Shown here one piece after another: positions 45,533-54,362 of a stretch of DNA of 64,000 nt; position 1 is the stretch's first letter; the number at the start of each line of letters is the position of its first letter. Made by a program: the position numbers and the translations under genes. This DNA is from Microbacterium sp. C7(2022) (GTDB taxonomy: Bacteria > Actinomycetota > Actinomycetes > Actinomycetales > Microbacteriaceae). The notes under the pieces are model-generated. The model searched no databases. It was not told the origin of the DNA and saw only the letters and a program-made list of their open reading frames with translations. The stretch spans positions 186,001 through 250,000 of the forward strand of contig NZ_JAPEHV010000002.1 in assembly GCF_028823665.1 (NCBI RefSeq), in the 5' to 3' direction.

Positions 45533-46225
45533 TTGACCCTTCAGACCATTATCCTCGCCGCAGGCATGGGTTCGCGACTCGGTCGCGCTTTGCCCAAGCC
45601 CCTCACTGAGCTGAGCGACGGTCGCAGCATCATGCGGCAGCAGCACGACAACATCCGCGCCGCGTTCGGCTCGGACGCAAAAATCACGACCGTCGTCGGA
45701 TACCGCGCGGAGTCGATCGTTGACGCGTTTCCCAACGTCGACTACGTGTACAACGACCGCTACGACCAGACCAACACATCGAAGAGCCTGCTGCGCGGGC
45801 TGGCCAACACCGGCCGTTCCGGCGTGCTCTGGATGAACGGCGACGTCGTTTTCGACCCGCGGGTACTCGGGCGGGCGATCGCCCACATCGAGGCAGACCA
45901 ATCGTTCGTCACCGTCAACACGTCGAAGGTCAGCGACGAAGAAGTCAAGTACACCGTCACCGCCGACGGACACATCGACGAGCTGTCGAAGACCGTCGAG
46001 CGTGGCATCGGCGAAGCCGTCGGGATCAACTACATTTCCTCGCGCGACAAGCGGGCGTTCATGCGCCAGTTGACCCGGGTAGGTGATCAGGATTACTTCG
46101 AGCGCGGATTGGAACTGGCCATCGCCGAAGACGGCGTGCGCGTCGTGCCGCTGGACATCTCGGATCTCTATGCGGTCGAGATCGACTTCGCGGAAGATCT
46201 CGAGCGGGCGAACCTCTTCGTCTGA
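45533..46225 (+). CDS. LicC-like nucleotidyltransferase
   Basis: 230 residues, a GT-A-fold NTP transferase. The signature TIILAAGMGSRLGRALPKPLTEL holds the NTP loop and the PKPL lysine (in part AAGMGSRLGRALPKPL); the metal aspartates are in WMNGDVVFDP (about residue 103) and YAVEIDFAEDLERA at the end. LicC homologues charge phosphocholine or other phospho-alcohols with CTP. The start is TTG 45533, supported by AGGAG eight bases ahead. It lies beside three CDP-glycerol-phosphotransferase-like genes and a glycosyltransferase, so it may make the activated polyol or choline used on a wall polymer; this is inference. Confidence 0.82.
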   Translation: MTLQTIILAAGMGSRLGRALPKPLTELSDGRSIMRQQHDNIRAAFGSDAKITTVVGYRAESIVDAFPNVDYVYNDRYDQTNTSKSLLRGLANTGRSGVLWMNGDVVFDPRVLGRAIAHIEADQSFVTVNTSKVSDEEVKYTVTADGHIDELSKTVERGIGEAVGINYISSRDKRAFMRQLTRVGDQDYFERGLELAIAEDGVRVVPLDISDLYAVEIDFAEDLERANLFV

Positions 46226-46246
46226 GGTCGCGCGGCTTCGCCCGCG

Positions 46247-47539
46247 TCAGGCGCCAAGAACGACGTCGTCATCCTCCGCGTCATCGTCGAGATCGTCCTC
46301 GATCTCCTCTTCTTCGTCCTGACCGTGCCAGCGTTCCCACTCGGACATCAGCCGAGCCACAGCGTCATGGAATCGCCGTGTCGCTGCGCCGGGGGTGGTG
46401 TCACCGAAGTAGTGAGACACCCACGTATGTAGGGTGGCCTGAGCGTTCTCGTCGTCGAGAACCCGATCAATCTGCGTCGTGACGTCCTCGGCGTCGGCCG
46501 CATCGAGCCATTCGCACTCCGACAAGTAGCCGTGCGTATCGATGAGCGCGGCGGGATCGGTGGGCCGCGCGATCAGCAGCGGCTTGTCTGCCGCTAACCG
46601 GTCGTACACCATCGCAGAAATGTCAACGATGGCGACGTCGGCAGCGGCGAGCTGCCACCCAAGATCGGGGCCATCATCGAAGACGTGTTGTGCGCTCGGA
46701 TCCGCTGTGTTCGCCGCCGCGAGCGACGCGATGATCCGTTGGTTCGCGGCGCCATACGCAGCATTCACCACCCCTGAACGAGGGTGGGGACGATAGATCA
46801 CGCGATAGGTGCCTGCGCGCAACAGCGCCGAGATCAATGCCTCGCCGTGGGACGCGATCGACCCGTAGTGAGCGGACGGGCGATCCCCCTCCCACGTGGG
46901 CGCGTAAAGGATGACACGCCGAGCATCCGGCGTGTATGGGAGCCGGCCCGAATAGTGATCGGCTTGCGGTCGACCGATCTCGATCGCACGGTGGTCGAAG
47001 TCATAGTCCCACAGCACCCGTCCGAGGCGCTCGCGCGCTGCCTTCCCGGCAATGAACGCAAAGTCGTACGCCTTGTACTGGTTCGTGGCCATGTACATCT
47101 TGTCGGACTCGCCGTGGTTGATGAATACATGCCACCGTCGTCCGTACCGGAACATCTGAAAGTTGCGCGTGTTCTGGTTCACGTACAACACGACACGGAT
47201 GTCTTGGGTACCAATGAAGCGTTCGAGATCACGCACGGTCGGGACGAACGCAACGGGGGGCGCGCCCTGCTCACGCAGCAGCGCCTGAGCACCCGACGCA
47301 GACCGGCTCAGGACGACCACCGGCCACGTACGTGCCAGCTCCGCGAGCGGCTTATACCACTGGCGGATCTGGTACATGTTGACGTCGCCGTCTGCGAAGT
47401 ACACCGCTACCCGGTAGTGCTGGCGCGGGTGCGGCGGGAGCGCCGCGAGCGCACGCCGCACCGAGATCACAGCCGAGCGAGATTGCACCGCCTTCCGGAC
47501 GAGCGAGACTGCCTTCTTGCCATCCGAGACGATACCCAC
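46247..47539 (-). CDS. CDP-glycerol glycerophosphotransferase-like protein (TagF/TagB superfamily)
   Basis: 430 residues, a GT-B-like transferase. Residues 60-400 show the superfamily pattern with an INHGESDKMYM loop in place of the usual WHGTPLK, RRVILYAPTWEGDR (nucleotide-site), YRPHPRSGV and VAIVDISAMVYDRLAADKP (in place of DYSS). These substitutions set it apart from the two other copies. The last 25 residues are almost entirely acidic (DEEEEIEDDLDDDAEDDD). GTG 47539 follows TAGGCT (complement of 47546-47551) by six bases. The donor and acceptor are unknown. Confidence 0.83.
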   Translation of the reverse strand: MGIVSDGKKAVSLVRKAVQSRSAVISVRRALAALPPHPRQHYRVAVYFADGDVNMYQIRQWYKPLAELARTWPVVVLSRSASGAQALLREQGAPPVAFVPTVRDLERFIGTQDIRVVLYVNQNTRNFQMFRYGRRWHVFINHGESDKMYMATNQYKAYDFAFIAGKAARERLGRVLWDYDFDHRAIEIGRPQADHYSGRLPYTPDARRVILYAPTWEGDRPSAHYGSIASHGEALISALLRAGTYRVIYRPHPRSGVVNAAYGAANQRIIASLAAANTADPSAQHVFDDGPDLGWQLAAADVAIVDISAMVYDRLAADKPLLIARPTDPAALIDTHGYLSECEWLDAADAEDVTTQIDRVLDDENAQATLHTWVSHYFGDTTPGAATRRFHDAVARLMSEWERWHGQDEEEEIEDDLDDDAEDDDVVLGA

Positions 47540-47545
47540 GGCTCC

Positions 47546-47551
47546 AGCCTA
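47546..47551 (-). promoter_or_regulatory. Predicted -10 hexamer (leaderless) for the TagF-like gene at 46247-47539
   Basis: TAGGCT on the minus strand, six bases before GTG 47539. Confidence 0.47.
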
Positions 47552-47580
47552 CCCAGCAAGGAACGTGGCATGATCGAGCC

Positions 47581-48678
47581 GTGCATGACGAGCAAAGCGG
47601 CCACCCGAAGGCCTCCCCCGTTTCGGGCTCCGCAGGCGTCACGTTCATCATGCCCGTACTCAACGAGCGTGATTACCTCGAGCATGCTGTCTCGACCGTC
47701 CTCGGCCAGTCGGTCGACGGGCCGATGGAATTGATCCTCGCGCTCGGACCGTCAACCGATGGAACGACCGAGCTCGCGCAGCGCATCGCGTCCGACGATG
47801 CTCGCGTTCGGCTCGTCGACAACCCCGCGGCTGATATCCCCATCGGGCTCAACCTGGCGATCGCCGCAGGCTCGTACCCGATCATCGTGCGCGTCGACGC
47901 CCACTCCGAGCTCGAAGACGATTACACCCGCCACGCGCTGGCGACACTCGCCCGTGTGGATGCCGCCAACGTCGGTGGCGTGATGCGCGCGCGCGGTCGT
48001 ACGCCGTTTCAACGAGCGGTCGCCCGCGCATACAACTCACCCATCGGGCTCGGCGGCGGTGCCTACCACGGCGGTGCGCGAGAGGGTGAGGCCGAGTCTG
48101 CTTATTTGGGTGTGATGCGCCGTGATGTCCTGGAAGAAGTCGGGGGCTTCGATGAAACGATCCGCCGCGGTGAGGACTGGGAACTCAACTTACGCATCCG
48201 CCGAGCGGGCCACCGTGTGTGGTTCGACCCGCAATTGGCTGTCACCTACTGGCCACGTGAGAGCTGGGTGCGGCTCGCTCAGCAATTCGTCGCCACGGGG
48301 CGGTGGCGCGGCGAACTCGTCCGGCGGTACCCGGGTCGCAATCCCCTTCGCTTTTTCGCTCCCCCGGCCCTCGTGGTCGACGTGGGACTTGCCGTCATCC
48401 TCACCGCACTGTGTGCCTTCGGCGCCGTCGGTGGGTGGTTTGGGCTCGTTGCGGCGATGGCGGTCTACCTACCGATAGTCGCCTACCTTGCGATCATCAT
48501 CGGGGTCGCTCTCGGGCCCGGTGGCGGGAAGGGGTGGCGGGACAAGCTGTGGACGACGGCCGTGCTGCCGACGATGCACCTGGCGTGGGGCTACGGCTTT
48601 CTCGCGGGCGTGCTGGTGGGCGCACGTGACACGGTGGACACCTCACGCTTGGGTACGCGGAACACCCCGCTCCCGTAG
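47581..48678 (+). CDS. Family 2 glycosyltransferase
   Basis: 365 residues, ExoA-like inverting transferase. The N-terminal GT-A domain (about 20-260) begins VTFIMPVLNERDYLEHAVSTVLGQS, has the DxD-type IIVRVDAHSELEDDY (residues about 100-114) and the acceptor-side GGFDETIRRGEDWELNLRI, in part ETIRRGEDWELN. It ends with three hydrophobic helices (about 270-350), so it is membrane-anchored. It probably adds sugars to a lipid-linked surface glycan. GTG 47581 is the first codon; CATGAT six bases upstream is a weak -10. Divergent from one TagF-like gene and convergent with another. Confidence 0.88.
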   Translation: MHDEQSGHPKASPVSGSAGVTFIMPVLNERDYLEHAVSTVLGQSVDGPMELILALGPSTDGTTELAQRIASDDARVRLVDNPAADIPIGLNLAIAAGSYPIIVRVDAHSELEDDYTRHALATLARVDAANVGGVMRARGRTPFQRAVARAYNSPIGLGGGAYHGGAREGEAESAYLGVMRRDVLEEVGGFDETIRRGEDWELNLRIRRAGHRVWFDPQLAVTYWPRESWVRLAQQFVATGRWRGELVRRYPGRNPLRFFAPPALVVDVGLAVILTALCAFGAVGGWFGLVAAMAVYLPIVAYLAIIIGVALGPGGGKGWRDKLWTTAVLPTMHLAWGYGFLAGVLVGARDTVDTSRLGTRNTPLP

Positions 48679-48690
48679 GGCTCCACAGCG

Positions 48691-50130
48691 TCACTCGCGG
48701 GCAACGAATCCCTGGTCCAGAATGCGTGCGACAACACGTTCGGCCGCATGTCCGTCGTCTCGCGAGTTGAAGCGTGCGTTCCACGCACGGTAGCGGCCCG
48801 TGAACTGTTGCGGATCGGGCGCGTTCACAGCATCCGTCAACTCCGCCTGCGTGCGGACGACAGGCCCGGGAGCGTGCGCGGCCAAATCGAAGTAAAAGCC
48901 GCGTAGTTCGCCGCGATAGTGCTCGAGATCCGGCACCAGGAAGTACATGGGCTTGCCGGTGACCGAAAAATCGAACATGACCGAGGAGTAGTCGGTGATC
49001 AGTGCATCGGCGACCAGAAGAAGTTGCGAGATGTCAGGAAAGGTCGTGACGTCGATCACTCGTGCGCCGATCGTGTCAGAACCCTGCTGGATCGTGCGTG
49101 AATGTCCGCGTACCAAGATCACCGCGTCGGTGTCCGCCGCCAGCCGCGAGAGATCGACGAAGTCCACCATCTGCTCACGGTCATCACGCCACGTCGGAGC
49201 ATAGAGCAGGACACGATCGGATGCCGCAATCCCCAGAATCTCGCGAGCAGACGTTGCGTCGCCGGTGACGAGCACATCGTTACGTGGATAGCCCTCGACC
49301 CAAATCGGGCGGGACAGGAAGGCGTACGCCTTGCCGAGAATTCGTTCGGCGTACGCGTTCTGCGCGAGGAGAACGTTCCACCGGCGACCCTCTCGGACGA
49401 CCGCGACCGCGCGGCGCGGATCGAATCCGGGCCGGTGCAGCGCCAAACGCTTGACGGGGGTGCCGTGCCACGTCTGAAGAACGCGCTGGCCCCGGCGGCG
49501 CGCGAATCGACGTCGAAGCCAGTCATTGACGACGAGCAGTCGAGCCGCGCCACGCGCACGCCACCATTCAGGGCTGCCCTCTACCACCGCGATCGCGCCG
49601 TCGGGGACGGCGACCGACAGGTCAACGACGCTCCAGTATCGGGTGACGTGAGGTGCGCGGCGGGCGAGCTCGCGGTCGATGGCCAGCGGATTGCAACTCG
49701 CGTTGCGACCGTAGAAGCTCTCGAAGAAGACGGCGTTCTCGAGTGCGCCGGGCCGCGTCGCATAGCGACGTTCGAGGGCGTCTTGCGCCTCCCCCGAGTC
49801 GTACGCGGGATGCACCGGCGGCCCGACCCGCAGGACGCCATCGACGATCTCAGCACGCAGCGTGCCGAGTTGCATCAGAGGAACGGACTCCACGTCCTCC
49901 GCGACGGCGTTGAGGAACAGGCGGTAGTCGCCACTGGGCAGCGGGAGGGGCGCGCCTCCCCAGCGGGAAGCCTCGAGGGGAAATTCCACCCGCCATCCGC
50001 GCCCATCGCCCGTCGGCACGCTCGAGACACGCGCACGCGGGCCGACCAGTTCAGCTGACTCTGGGGTAGGGCCGCGTCCGTGGACACGGAGGACCGCGCC
50101 ACCGTCCGTCGAGAACGTCGCCAAAGTCAT
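48691..50130 (-). CDS. CDP-glycerol glycerophosphotransferase (TagF-like)
   Basis: 479 residues. After an N-terminal beta-rich domain (about 1-125) the catalytic GT-B part shows all TagF motifs: VLQTWHGTPVKRLALHRPG (acceptor/base histidine; in part QTWHGTPVKRLAL), LLYAPTWRDDREQM, ILVRGHSRTI and DALITDYSSVMFDFSVTGKP (in part LITDYSSVMFDFSV). Such enzymes add glycerol-phosphate (or related) units from CDP-glycerol to a lipid-linked primer, building teichoic-acid-like polymers at the cytoplasmic membrane face. Its start overlaps the next TagF-like gene's stop by four bases, so the pair is co-translated. Confidence 0.9.
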   Translation of the reverse strand: MTLATFSTDGGAVLRVHGRGPTPESAELVGPRARVSSVPTGDGRGWRVEFPLEASRWGGAPLPLPSGDYRLFLNAVAEDVESVPLMQLGTLRAEIVDGVLRVGPPVHPAYDSGEAQDALERRYATRPGALENAVFFESFYGRNASCNPLAIDRELARRAPHVTRYWSVVDLSVAVPDGAIAVVEGSPEWWRARGAARLLVVNDWLRRRFARRRGQRVLQTWHGTPVKRLALHRPGFDPRRAVAVVREGRRWNVLLAQNAYAERILGKAYAFLSRPIWVEGYPRNDVLVTGDATSAREILGIAASDRVLLYAPTWRDDREQMVDFVDLSRLAADTDAVILVRGHSRTIQQGSDTIGARVIDVTTFPDISQLLLVADALITDYSSVMFDFSVTGKPMYFLVPDLEHYRGELRGFYFDLAAHAPGPVVRTQAELTDAVNAPDPQQFTGRYRAWNARFNSRDDGHAAERVVARILDQGFVARE

Positions 50131-51407
50131 CTGGTTCTCCTCAGTTGTGCGCGTCCGGGCAACGCTCCGATACGGGCCGCGATCGCCTCGTAGAGCCGCT
50201 CACTGTTGCGTCCGTCACTGTAGGCGTGAACGCTGTCACTCAGTGCGCGTGCGCGCGCGATGCGGCGGGTACGCTCACCCTCGTCGCTCAGCAATCCCGT
50301 CAACTGATCGAGAGTCTGCGTCCACGACTGGGCCCAGGCGTTGCCTGCGACATCGCGGTACTCCCCGTAGAAGCCCCGGCGAGCGGCATAGCTCTCGACG
50401 TCAGGGGCGAAGAAAATCGTCGGCACCGGGACGAGGGATGCATCGAAGGCGAGCGAGGAGTAGTCGGTAATCAGCGCGTCGATCCCCGAAAGCGCCGGCG
50501 TAATGTCAACCAGCCGATCGGATCCCAGAAGTCGAACTCGGTCGGTACTCGAGCCCGGCTGGTACTCCCCCGCGCCCAGTGGATGAGACCGCACGAGCAG
50601 CACCGCATCAACTCTCTCGAGAGTTGCAAGGATTTCGCGCCAATCCTCGGCCTTCGGGATCGCTGGATCTTCGTCACCGTCACGCCATGTCGGCGCGTAC
50701 AGCACGACGCGCGCACCGCCAAGCGCTCCCACGGCGGCTTCGATGGTCGCTCTGGCGCGCGCCTGACGAGCTTCGACATCACCCTGCGAGAGCACGTCGA
50801 CGCGCGGTTCCCCCGTGACAGGCACCGCCGAGCTGCGCAGAGAAAACGCAGACTCCAGCCGCCCGCGGACGAGTTCCGATGCCGCGGGGATCACGGTGAT
50901 GCGCCGGGTGGCAGACCGGTACATCGCCCGCAACAGCATCTCAGTCGCTCCCCCGAGCCACGTTCCTCGCACCGTGTGCGGTGCGCGGGTGGTCTCAGGT
51001 GAATCGATCCCGATGCGCTTGAGAGGGATGCCGTGCCAGAGCTGAACAATCACCGCGCCGGACGCGGCGAATCGGTTGACGTCGCCAAACCCGTGCGTCA
51101 GCACCACCACGCGCGCACGCGCCGTGCGCCAGAAGCCGCGCGCGGAGTGTTTGTGGATGCTCGGGATGCCACGCGCGGCCGCATCACGCGCTTGTTCATC
51201 GGAGTCCACCAACCACACCGCCGGCACGCCGTGGCGGGCCGCGACCTCCCACAGCGCGAGCGCACCGTCAGCAAGTCCCACGGCACAACCGAAGACCCAG
51301 TCTTCGCGGGTGCGCGGGATCACCCAGGTGGCCATGCGTCCAAGTGCATAGAGCGGGATGCTGAGGAGCTTGCGCGCATTCCCCGCGCCGAACGAGAAGG
51401 ACGCCAC
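50127..51407 (-). CDS. CDP-glycerol glycerophosphotransferase (TagF/TagB-like)
   Basis: 426 residues with the superfamily motifs IVQLWHGIPLKRIGIDSPE (in part WHGIPLKRIG), VVLYAPTWRDGDEDP, VLLVRSHPLGAGE and DALITDYSSLAFDASLVPVP (in part LITDYSSLAFDAS). Shorter than its downstream partner and lacking the N-terminal domain, it may be the priming (TagB-like) enzyme while the other polymerises; that division of labour is inferred. The start is GTG 51407, six bases after TAGGCT (complement of 51414-51419). Both this hexamer and the start codon lie within an 18-bp hairpin (51396-51438), a very unusual arrangement. Confidence 0.9.
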   Translation of the reverse strand: MASFSFGAGNARKLLSIPLYALGRMATWVIPRTREDWVFGCAVGLADGALALWEVAARHGVPAVWLVDSDEQARDAAARGIPSIHKHSARGFWRTARARVVVLTHGFGDVNRFAASGAVIVQLWHGIPLKRIGIDSPETTRAPHTVRGTWLGGATEMLLRAMYRSATRRITVIPAASELVRGRLESAFSLRSSAVPVTGEPRVDVLSQGDVEARQARARATIEAAVGALGGARVVLYAPTWRDGDEDPAIPKAEDWREILATLERVDAVLLVRSHPLGAGEYQPGSSTDRVRLLGSDRLVDITPALSGIDALITDYSSLAFDASLVPVPTIFFAPDVESYAARRGFYGEYRDVAGNAWAQSWTQTLDQLTGLLSDEGERTRRIARARALSDSVHAYSDGRNSERLYEAIAARIGALPGRAQLRRTR

Positions 51408-51438
51408 TCCGCGAGCCTATCGCGGGGTGGCGTCCTTC
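51396..51438 (-). promoter_or_regulatory. Hairpin with -10 in its loop and start codon in its 3' arm
   Basis: On the minus strand an 18-bp stem (17 Watson-Crick pairs and one G-U) with loop ATAGGCT. The left arm starts 18 bases after the protease stop, so it can act as its terminator. The loop contains the TAGGCT -10 of the next gene, and the right arm includes that gene's GTG start at 51407 and its first codons. No U-tract follows. Confidence 0.75.
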
Positions 51439-51455
51439 TTGAGAACCGACAGAGA

Positions 51456-53039
51456 TCAGAGCGGCAACTCACCGAGGGTGACTGTGACCTGCTCGGTATT
51501 CTCACCGCGCACATACGTCACGGTCGCTTCACTTCCGGCTGCGGCGGCGCGCACCTGAGCCGTGAGGTCCACGGAGTCCGTGATGGGTACGCCGTTGAAG
51601 CCCGTGACAATGTCGCCCTGACGCAGGCCCGCCGCATCGGCCGCGCCCCCGGCAACGACCTCGTCGATGTATGCGCCCTGGATGGTTGCGCCTTCGACAG
51701 CAGTAGCCGACATGACGTTGGCGCCCAGTAGTCCGTGGGTTGCGGAACCGGTCTCGATGATCTCGTTCGCGACACGCTCCACGACATCAGCGGGGATGGA
51801 GAAGCCGACGCCGATCGAACCTGCTTGGCCCGAAGATCCGCTCGCCGAGGCAATAGCGACGTTGATTCCGATCAGTTGCCCCTCGCTGTCAACGAGAGCT
51901 CCACCCGAGTTGCCGGGGTTGATCGCCGCGTCGGTCTGGATGACCGCGATCTTGATCGTCTCCGACGCCTGCGTCTGAGTCTGTTCCTGGCCGAAGTCGA
52001 AGAAGAATGGAGTGTCCTGCCCATCATCCTCGCTGCCGTCTTCCTCGCCTTGCGAGTTGCGTCCCCGAGAGTCGGTTTCATCAGAAGACCCGGTGTCGGG
52101 GGCGGCGGAAGACGCAATCTCAATCGAACGGTTGAGGGCGCTCACGATTCCTTCTGTCACCGTGTTCGATAGTCCCAGCGGCGCACCCACGGCAACAGTC
52201 ACGTCGCCGACGTTCAGGTCCGCGGACGAGCCGAACTCGATCGGGGTAAGGCCACTGGCATCCTCGAGCTTGATGACTGCGAGGTCATACGTCGGGTCGG
52301 TGCCCACGATCGTTGCCGCGTACACCCGCCCGTCGCTCGTCGTGACGGTAATGTCAGCGTCCGCGGTAGCGCCGTCGAGTGTGACAACGTGCGTGTTCGT
52401 CACAACGTAGCCGTCTTCCGACAGGACGACGCCGGAGCCGGTTCCGCTGCCGCTGCTGCTCGAGGCGGCAATGGTCACGACGCTCGGAACTACCTTCGCG
52501 GCGATAGCGGTGGTGGCCGTCACCGAGTCGGTGTCATTCACCGTGACGGTCGATGGCCCCGCGGCTGGAACCGAGTTGACGGGCTCGAACACCTGTGTGC
52601 CCAGGTACGCGCCCCCGAGTCCGAAGGCACCGCTCACGAGGGCCGCAGCGACCAGGATGCCGGTGACCTTGCTCGCACCGCTGGGCTTCTTGTCCGACGC
52701 CGTGGCGTGAGCTCCGGGCAGAGATTCCAACGGCACCGTGGGTTGCGTGTCGTGCGCCGCGGAACCGAACGCTGCCCCAGGCACCGTAAAGCCCGCGGGA
52801 AGGGCGTACGCCTGCGCAGGGGCCGAACCGTATCCGTTTTCTGCTGCACGAGGAACAGCAGAACCTCGTGGCGCTTGGGCAGCGGCATCCTGAGCTGCCA
52901 TCGGAGGAACAGGCGGCGGTGTCGGCGTGGCGGCCGGCTGGGCGTGGTCCGGACGATCGGCCGAATTCGGACTCTCGGTCTGGTTCTGGCCGTCGGCCTG
53001 GTTCTGACCTTCGGGTCGGTTCCCCGTGGTGTCGCTCAT
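51456..53039 (-). CDS. HtrA/DegP-like membrane-anchored serine protease with PDZ domain
   Basis: 527 residues. The cytoplasmic N-terminus (1-120) is Gln/Pro/Ala-rich and disordered, and one transmembrane helix follows at about 123-146. The trypsin-like domain has catalytic H217 (VVTNTHVVTLDG), D252 (DPTYDLAVIKLED) and S378 (NPGNSGGALVDSEG). An acidic insertion at about 310-360 (SSDETDSRGRNSQGEEDGSEDD, here given in part as SRGRNSQGEEDGSEDD) enlarges a loop before the serine. The PDZ domain is at about 432-525. It degrades or processes envelope proteins under stress. ATG 53039 has GAAGGAG upstream. It lies upstream of the TagF-like pair on the same strand. Confidence 0.94.
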   Translation of the reverse strand: MSDTTGNRPEGQNQADGQNQTESPNSADRPDHAQPAATPTPPPVPPMAAQDAAAQAPRGSAVPRAAENGYGSAPAQAYALPAGFTVPGAAFGSAAHDTQPTVPLESLPGAHATASDKKPSGASKVTGILVAAALVSGAFGLGGAYLGTQVFEPVNSVPAAGPSTVTVNDTDSVTATTAIAAKVVPSVVTIAASSSSGSGTGSGVVLSEDGYVVTNTHVVTLDGATADADITVTTSDGRVYAATIVGTDPTYDLAVIKLEDASGLTPIEFGSSADLNVGDVTVAVGAPLGLSNTVTEGIVSALNRSIEIASSAAPDTGSSDETDSRGRNSQGEEDGSEDDGQDTPFFFDFGQEQTQTQASETIKIAVIQTDAAINPGNSGGALVDSEGQLIGINVAIASASGSSGQAGSIGVGFSIPADVVERVANEIIETGSATHGLLGANVMSATAVEGATIQGAYIDEVVAGGAADAAGLRQGDIVTGFNGVPITDSVDLTAQVRAAAAGSEATVTYVRGENTEQVTVTLGELPL

Positions 53040-53142
53040 GACTGCTCCTTCTCCCATGTGAATTCCACCATGCCCACGTAGCCTGTGGGTTTTCTATGTC
53101 GTGGATGGGACAGCCCTATGGGATGCAGATGAAGACGTCGAG

Positions 53143-53148
53143 TAGCGT
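53143..53148 (+). promoter_or_regulatory. Predicted -10 hexamer for the aminotransferase gene
   Basis: TAGCGT, eight bases before ATG 53157; a near-leaderless start. Confidence 0.38.
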
Positions 53149-53156
53149 GAACGAGC

Positions 53157-54362
53157 ATGCGACACATTTCTGGAGCGTGGCAGCGTACGGCGCGCGGAGC
53201 GGGACTCCTCGGGAGTGATGGGCGCCCACGGCCGACGATCTTCGCGGAAATGTCGGCGATAGCCAGCCGCACAGGCGCGATCAATCTGGGGCAGGGCTTC
53301 CCGGACTCCGACGGCCCGCCGGAGGTGTTGGAAGCTGCTCAACAAGCCATCGCGGCTGGGCTGAATCAGTACCCACCGGGTCGCGGCACTGCCGAACTGT
53401 GCCAGGCAATCGCCTCGCACCAACTCCGGTTCTACAACCTCACCCTCGATCCGGAAACAGAGGTACTGGTCACTGCGGGAGCCACCGAGGCTCTGGCCGC
53501 GAGCATCCTGGCCCTCGTCGGCGACGATGAGGCTGAAGTCATCGTGTTCGAACCGTTCTACGACGCGTACGCCGGGCTTGTCGCTCTGTCTGGAGCACGG
53601 CTCGTTCCCGTACCGCTGCGTTGGCCCGACTTTCAACCAGACCTCGACGAATTGGCTGCGGCCGTGAGCGCGCGTACACGCGTGATCGTGGTGAATGATC
53701 CCCACAACCCCACCGGCGCGGTATTCAGCCCGCAGGTGCGCGAACACATCGTGCGTTTGGCGATCGAGCACGACGCGGTGATCGTTACTGACGAGGTCTA
53801 CGAGCACCTGGTTTTCGATGGCCGCCACGTTCCCATCGCATCCTTGCCCGGCGCCGCTGAGCGCACGCTCACGATCTCGTCAGGCGGCAAGACATTCGCA
53901 ACCACCGGATGGAAAGTGGGGTGGGTCACAGGTCCGCGCGACCTCTTGGACGCCGTCATGACCGTCAAGCAGTACCTCACGTACTCAGGTGGCGCACCGT
54001 TTCAGCCGGCGATGGCTGCGGGACTCTCGCTGCCTGATGCCTTCTTCGCGGAAATTGCACAAACCCAAGGCCGGCGCAGTGCGCTGCTGGGCACCGGCCT
54101 GCGCGACGCCGGATTCGCGATCTCGGCGCCCGCCGCCACGTACTTCACCGTCGCAGATGTCAGCCCACTCGGGAGCGCTTCCGCGGACGACTTCTGTCGC
54201 CGGCTGCCCGTAGCAGCCGGCGTCGTCGCCCTGCCACTCTCGGCGTTCGTGAGCGCGGAGCATCGAGCCCGCTACGCGACCCTGGTTCGCTTCGCCGCGT
54301 GCCGCACGGACTCAGTGATCAGCGAAGCAATGACACGTCTGGGCGCTGCGTTCGCCAACTAG
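53157..54362 (+). CDS. Class I/II pyridoxal-phosphate aminotransferase
   Basis: 401 residues, fold type I. The PLP lysine is K245 in SSGGKTFATTGWKVGW; other marks are AINLGQGFPDSDGPPEV, NDPHNPTGAVFS and the TDEVYEHLVFDG segment. The sequence resembles the kynurenine/methionine/N-succinyldiaminopimelate (DapC-like) aminotransferase group; the substrate cannot be decided. Its TAG stop overlaps the stop of the convergent amidase gene through the shared palindrome CTAG. Confidence 0.9.
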   Translation: MRHISGAWQRTARGAGLLGSDGRPRPTIFAEMSAIASRTGAINLGQGFPDSDGPPEVLEAAQQAIAAGLNQYPPGRGTAELCQAIASHQLRFYNLTLDPETEVLVTAGATEALAASILALVGDDEAEVIVFEPFYDAYAGLVALSGARLVPVPLRWPDFQPDLDELAAAVSARTRVIVVNDPHNPTGAVFSPQVREHIVRLAIEHDAVIVTDEVYEHLVFDGRHVPIASLPGAAERTLTISSGGKTFATTGWKVGWVTGPRDLLDAVMTVKQYLTYSGGAPFQPAMAAGLSLPDAFFAEIAQTQGRRSALLGTGLRDAGFAISAPAATYFTVADVSPLGSASADDFCRRLPVAAGVVALPLSAFVSAEHRARYATLVRFAACRTDSVISEAMTRLGAAFAN

